DNA from: Microbacterium stercoris
GTDB lineage: Bacteria; Actinomycetota; Actinomycetes; Actinomycetales; Microbacteriaceae
Reading direction: 5' to 3'
Assembly: GCF_017592545.1 (NCBI RefSeq)
Contig: NZ_JAGFOA010000001.1
Location: forward strand, 657,587 to 721,586
Length of the DNA: 64,000 nt
Shown here: piece by piece, positions 61,323 through 64,000 of the stretch
Layout: the number at the start of each line of letters is the position of its first letter
How positions within the stretch are numbered: position 1 is the stretch's first letter
Made by a program: the position numbers and the translations under genes
Notes under the pieces: generated by a model
Database searches by the model: none
Told to the model about the DNA's origin: nothing
Seen by the model: only the letters and a program-made list of their open reading frames with translations

Positions 61323-62543
61323 ATGAAGCACCTCAGGCGCGCCGCTTCCCCTGCCGTCGCATCACGATCGGATGTGGGTGGGCCTCGCGGCACCCGGGGC
61401 GCCGCTCTCGCGTCCACCATCGGCCTGAGCGTGCTGTTCGCGGGCGCCGCTGCGACCCTGGCAGTGCGCATCGCGGGCGTGGCGCGCAGCATCGTGACCC
61501 CGGCTCCGCGCAGCGCCGACACCGAGATCCTCGGCATCGATCGCGCCGCGCAGACCATCACGCTCAGCCGCACGCTCGACACGTCGCTGCCCGGGCGCTA
61601 CGGCATCTTCACCAACGGCGCGGGCTACGTGAAGCTCGGTGCCGTGCTCGCGCAGGATGACGCGACCGTGACGCGCAAGCTGCTCAGCCACATCGACGAG
61701 CCGACGCGTGTCGGGCCGCACGCATCGTTCAGCGGCTGGTACTTCGACGAGCCGGATCAGCTCCACCTGCCCTTCCACGAGGAGCTCATCGACACGCCGG
61801 TCGGCCTCGCACCGGCGTGGGCGTTCGATGCCGGACGCGGCGACACCTGGGCGGTGCTCGTGCACGGGCGCGGAACCACTCGCTCCGAGACGCTTCGCGC
61901 CGTCCCCGTGCTGCACGCGCTCGGGATCTCTTCGCTCGTGGTCTCGTACCGCAACGACGGCGAGGCGCCCGACAGCCGCACTGGTCGCTACGGGCTGGGC
62001 GTGACGGAGTGGCGCGATGTCGACGCGGCGATCTCGTGGACGCGCGCGCGTGGCGCAGAGCGCGTGCTCCTCATGGGCTGGTCGATGGGCGGTGCCGTCG
62101 CGCTGCAGACGGCCGTGCGCTCCGAGCAGCGCGAGCGCATCGCCGGCATCCTGCTCGAATCCCCGGTGGTCGACTGGCGGCTCGTCCTCGATTTCCACCG
62201 GCGCGGGCTCGGCGTCCCCGCTTTCGCATCGCACGCGGCGATCGGCATGCTCGAGAGAGAGTGGACAGCTCGGGTGGTGCGCGGGGGAGTGCGCATCCCA
62301 TTCGACGAGCTGGACATGGTGGCGCGTGCCGACGAGCTGACGGCGCCCATCCTGATCCTGCACAGCGACGACGACGGGTTCGTGCCCTCCGACGCCTCGC
62401 ACGCGCTCGCATCGGCGCGTCCCGACATCGTGCAGCTGGAGACGTTCGCCGTGGCGCGCCACACGAAGCTGTGGAACTACGACGAGACGCGCTGGACGAC
62501 GGCGATCCGGGACTGGCTCATCTCGCACGGCTTCGGCCGCTGA
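61323..62543 (+). CDS. Alpha/beta hydrolase, membrane-anchored
   Basis: 406 residues. An N-terminal signal anchor (residues 30-60, ALASTIGLSVLFAGAAATLAV), a linker, then an alpha/beta hydrolase domain with the nucleophile in LLMGWSMGGAVALQTA (G-x-S-x-G), an oxyanion region VHGRGTTRSET, an Asp in LILHSDDDGFVP and a final His in VARHTKLWNYDE. It resembles serine esterases or peptidases of the prolyl-oligopeptidase kind; substrate unknown. The ATG is set near GGAGG and TAGAGT. Confidence 0.88.
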   Translation: MKHLRRAASPAVASRSDVGGPRGTRGAALASTIGLSVLFAGAAATLAVRIAGVARSIVTPAPRSADTEILGIDRAAQTITLSRTLDTSLPGRYGIFTNGAGYVKLGAVLAQDDATVTRKLLSHIDEPTRVGPHASFSGWYFDEPDQLHLPFHEELIDTPVGLAPAWAFDAGRGDTWAVLVHGRGTTRSETLRAVPVLHALGISSLVVSYRNDGEAPDSRTGRYGLGVTEWRDVDAAISWTRARGAERVLLMGWSMGGAVALQTAVRSEQRERIAGILLESPVVDWRLVLDFHRRGLGVPAFASHAAIGMLEREWTARVVRGGVRIPFDELDMVARADELTAPILILHSDDDGFVPSDASHALASARPDIVQLETFAVARHTKLWNYDETRWTTAIRDWLISHGFGR

Positions 62544-62581
62544 GGCGGCTTCGCCGATCCGCGTTGATCAACGCGCGTCGA

Positions 62582-63034
62582 TCAGCGCGCGTCGATGCGC
62601 GCCTGCACCTGGCGCTTCGCGCGCATGAGCATGCCGGTCATGCCGGCGATGCGCAGAGGCGACACCGCACGCGTGAGTCCCAGCGACTGCGGGAAGTCCG
62701 CGGGGATCGCGAGGACCTCCCGCGCCGTGAGGCCGGAGATCCCCTGAGCGAGGATGCTGGCGAAGCCGCGGGTGGTGGGTGCCTCGGCCGGGGCCGTGGC
62801 GTGCATCGTGACGATGCTGTCGGCGGATGCGCCGTCCACCTCGAGCACGATGAAGACGGGCGACTGGCACTCGGCGACGCGCTCGGTCAGTTCGGGGTGA
62901 TCGGCGTACGCGGACGGGATCTCCGGCAGCTCGCGCGAGAACTCGAGCAGCAGCTGCAGGCGCTCGGGTTCGTCGAGCTCGAGGAACTCCTCGCGGATCT
63001 CCGCGAGCGCGGCGGGGAGGACGTCAGCGGTCAT
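62582..63034 (-). CDS. sufE: SufE-like Fe-S cluster assembly protein
   Basis: 150 residues. SufE fold with the active Cys in ERVAECQSPVFIVLEVDG and the later TRGFASILAQGISGLTAREVLAIPADFPQSLGL, as in SufE/CsdE. It accepts sulfur from SufS and passes it to SufBCD. In actinobacteria it is often next to sulfurtransferase genes, as here. ATG chosen at 63034: GAGGAT lies 6 nt upstream and GGGAGG is nearby; the frame extends 18 codons upstream without support. Convergent to the hydrolase gene. Confidence 0.92.
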   Translation of the reverse strand: MTADVLPAALAEIREEFLELDEPERLQLLLEFSRELPEIPSAYADHPELTERVAECQSPVFIVLEVDGASADSIVTMHATAPAEAPTTRGFASILAQGISGLTAREVLAIPADFPQSLGLTRAVSPLRIAGMTGMLMRAKRQVQARIDAR

Positions 63035-63068
63035 CTGTCCATCCTCCCACCACGCTGCGAACGGCGGG

Positions 63069-63411
63069 TCAGCGGGCGGGGACCTCACCCGGCTCGGCGC
63101 CGGTGACGATCGGCACGCGCACGGCAGAGCCCCACTCGGTCCAGGACCCGTCGTAGTTGCGCACGTTCTCGAAGCCGAGCAGGTGCTTCAGCACGAACCA
63201 CGTGTGCGCCGAGCGCTCGCCGATGCGGCAGTAGGCCACGATGTCGTCGCCATCCTGCAGCCCGACCTCGTCGCGGTAGATCGTCTCGAGCTCGGCGCGC
63301 GACTTGAACCCGCCGTTCTCGCCGACGGCGCGGGCCCACGGAACGCTGTGGGCGGTGGGGATGTGCCCGGCCCGCAGGGCGCCCTCCTCGGGGTACGCGG
63401 GGGCGGAGGTG
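63069..63411 (-). pseudogene. Sulfurtransferase (rhodanese family), C-terminal part only
   Basis: About 110 residues of the C-terminal rhodanese domain are readable: [20 protein letters not shown], the active-site loop [15 protein letters not shown] with the catalytic Cys, and [17 protein letters not shown]. Upstream of residue about 1 the frame enters a G/C-homopolymer tract and the rest of the gene, which normally has an inactive N-terminal rhodanese domain, is lost. This is best read as an artefact, not a true truncation, so the intact gene likely exists in the organism. It lies next to sufE, as SseA-SufE often does. Confidence 0.75.
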
Positions 63412-63545
63412 GGGGGGGCCGCGGACGACACCCGCCCGCGCCCCGCCCTGAGCGGGGTGGGGGGGGGGGCGGGGGGCGCGGGGGGGGGGGGCGCGGGGGG
63501 GGGGCGGGGGGGGGGGGGGGCCCCCCCCCCCCCCCCCGCTTCTGC
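63405..63545. other. G/C-homopolymer tract, probable sequencing or assembly artefact
   Basis: Long G runs interrupted by single C, ending in about 18 C in a row, between two otherwise normal genes. This type of block is typical of poly-G read ends or of a bad contig join, not of a genome with balanced codon use. The nucleotides here should not be annotated. Confidence 0.8.
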
Positions 63546-63555
63546 GTGGGCGTGC

Positions 63556-64000
63556 TCAGTCGTTGACGACGAGCGACTCGGCGATCGGGCGACGCGTGCG
63601 CGGGGCCACCTCGCGCTCCTGCAGCGCCTCGGGCAGCTCGGTGTGGTCACCGAAGTCGCCGACGGCGGTGATGGTGAAGGGCACGAAGCGCTCCTCGAGA
63701 CCGAACTTCTCGGAGATCTGCGCACCGTCGAATCCGGCCATCTGGTGCACGTGCAGACCCTCGGCGTGCGCCTGCACGCTGAAGTGGGCCACGGCCTGGC
63801 CGAGGTCGTAGAAGGCCCACGGCTGCTCGTCGCCGTTCGCGTTCTTCGTCTCGGCGATCGCGACGACCAGCGCGGATGCGTTGGGAGCCCAGGCCTGGTT
63901 GAAGCCCATCAGCGACTCGACGATGGCGGCGTGCGTGGCGGTGCCGCGGCGGGCCACGATGAAGCGCCAGGGCTGGACGTTGTTCGCCGACGGCGACCAG
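63556..64000 (-). CDS. Nitroreductase-family protein, partial (5' end outside window)
   Basis: About 147 residues to the window edge. FMN-binding [14 protein letters not shown] at the upstream edge, then [48 protein letters not shown], and [19 protein letters not shown]: the pattern of the classic nitroreductase fold. Reduces nitro or quinone substrates with NAD(P)H. The stop is at 63556-63558. The upstream start lies outside the window. The gene may be displaced by the artefact beside it, so its true neighbour is unknown. Confidence 0.85.
   Translation of the reverse strand, partial: WSPSANNVQPWRFIVARRGTATHAAIVESLMGFNQAWAPNASALVVAIAETKNANGDEQPWAFYDLGQAVAHFSVQAHAEGLHVHQMAGFDGAQISEKFGLEERFVPFTITAVGDFGDHTELPEALQEREVAPRTRRPIAESLVVND

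Noticed and set aside
62560-62575. Perfect palindrome CGCGTTGATCAACGCG between the hydrolase and sufE
   Set aside because: Located in a convergent 3' gap, so more likely part of a terminator or chance than an operator; no T-tract.
63183-63566. Gly/Arg-rich frame through the homopolymer tract
   Set aside because: It depends on the probable artefact at 63405-63545.

Overview
The window is a dense, high-GC chromosomal segment from an actinobacterium, most likely a Microbacteriaceae member close to Microbacterium. This is inferred from gene content and order: trmI-pafB-pafC-tatA-tatC-helY, glnA2-glnE-glnA1, DUF4191/RDD, sigA, parE/parC, sepH-DUF4193-DUF3093-dut-DUF3710-DUF3159, acnA, dxs, rnd and DUF3000. 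I see no phage, insertion sequence, tRNA, rRNA or CRISPR. Almost everything is core chromosome, so the novelty is in how genes are built and expressed.

Layout. 1-5.4 kb: an SDR tail, a SnoaL-like protein, a HAD phosphatase, tRNA m1A58 methyltransferase, an FKBP lipoprotein and the PafB/PafC DNA-damage regulators. 5.5-10.8 kb: TatA, TatC, the HelY helicase and apolipoprotein N-acyltransferase in one coupled run, then a small SPOR-like protein. 10.9-17.2 kb: the nitrogen block glnA2-glnE with glnA1 opposite, the latter with a GlnR-type box upstream. 17.4-25.9 kb: RDD and DUF4191 membrane proteins, a 458-aa membrane protein I do not recognise, the E2 and E3 subunits of a 2-oxo acid dehydrogenase, leucyl aminopeptidase and a PAC2 protein. 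26-31 kb: sigA coupled to a CofE-like protein, an ATP-grasp protein, and a tandem pair of complementary partial alanine racemases. 31-42 kb: ParE and ParC, a TauE/SafE permease, a phosphodiesterase, SepH and the dut cluster. 42-47 kb: aconitase behind an AT-rich palindrome, then dxs. 47-56 kb: a sulfate assimilation operon (sulfite reductase, APS reductase, CysD, CysN, SUMT, ferredoxin-NADP reductase, ferredoxin) with an Rrf2 regulator upstream and a TauE/SafE permease at its end. 56-64 kb: FadB/FadA, RNase D, DUF3000, an alpha/beta hydrolase, SufE, a truncated sulfurtransferase and a partial nitroreductase.

The most interesting locus is 29343-31054. Two overlapping genes each resemble part of alanine racemase: the first keeps the C-terminal barrel with the catalytic Tyr but has lost most of the PLP barrel and its Lys; the second keeps the PLP barrel and Lys but has lost the Tyr-bearing segment. 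Since the Alr active site is built at a subunit interface, this looks like an obligate heteromeric enzyme. A second window-wide signal is a TANNNT hexamer placed 6-8 nt before many start codons, which suggests widespread leaderless transcription and fixes several starts. The G/C-homopolymer stretch near 63.4-63.54 kb looks like a sequencing or assembly artefact and destroys the sulfurtransferase gene.
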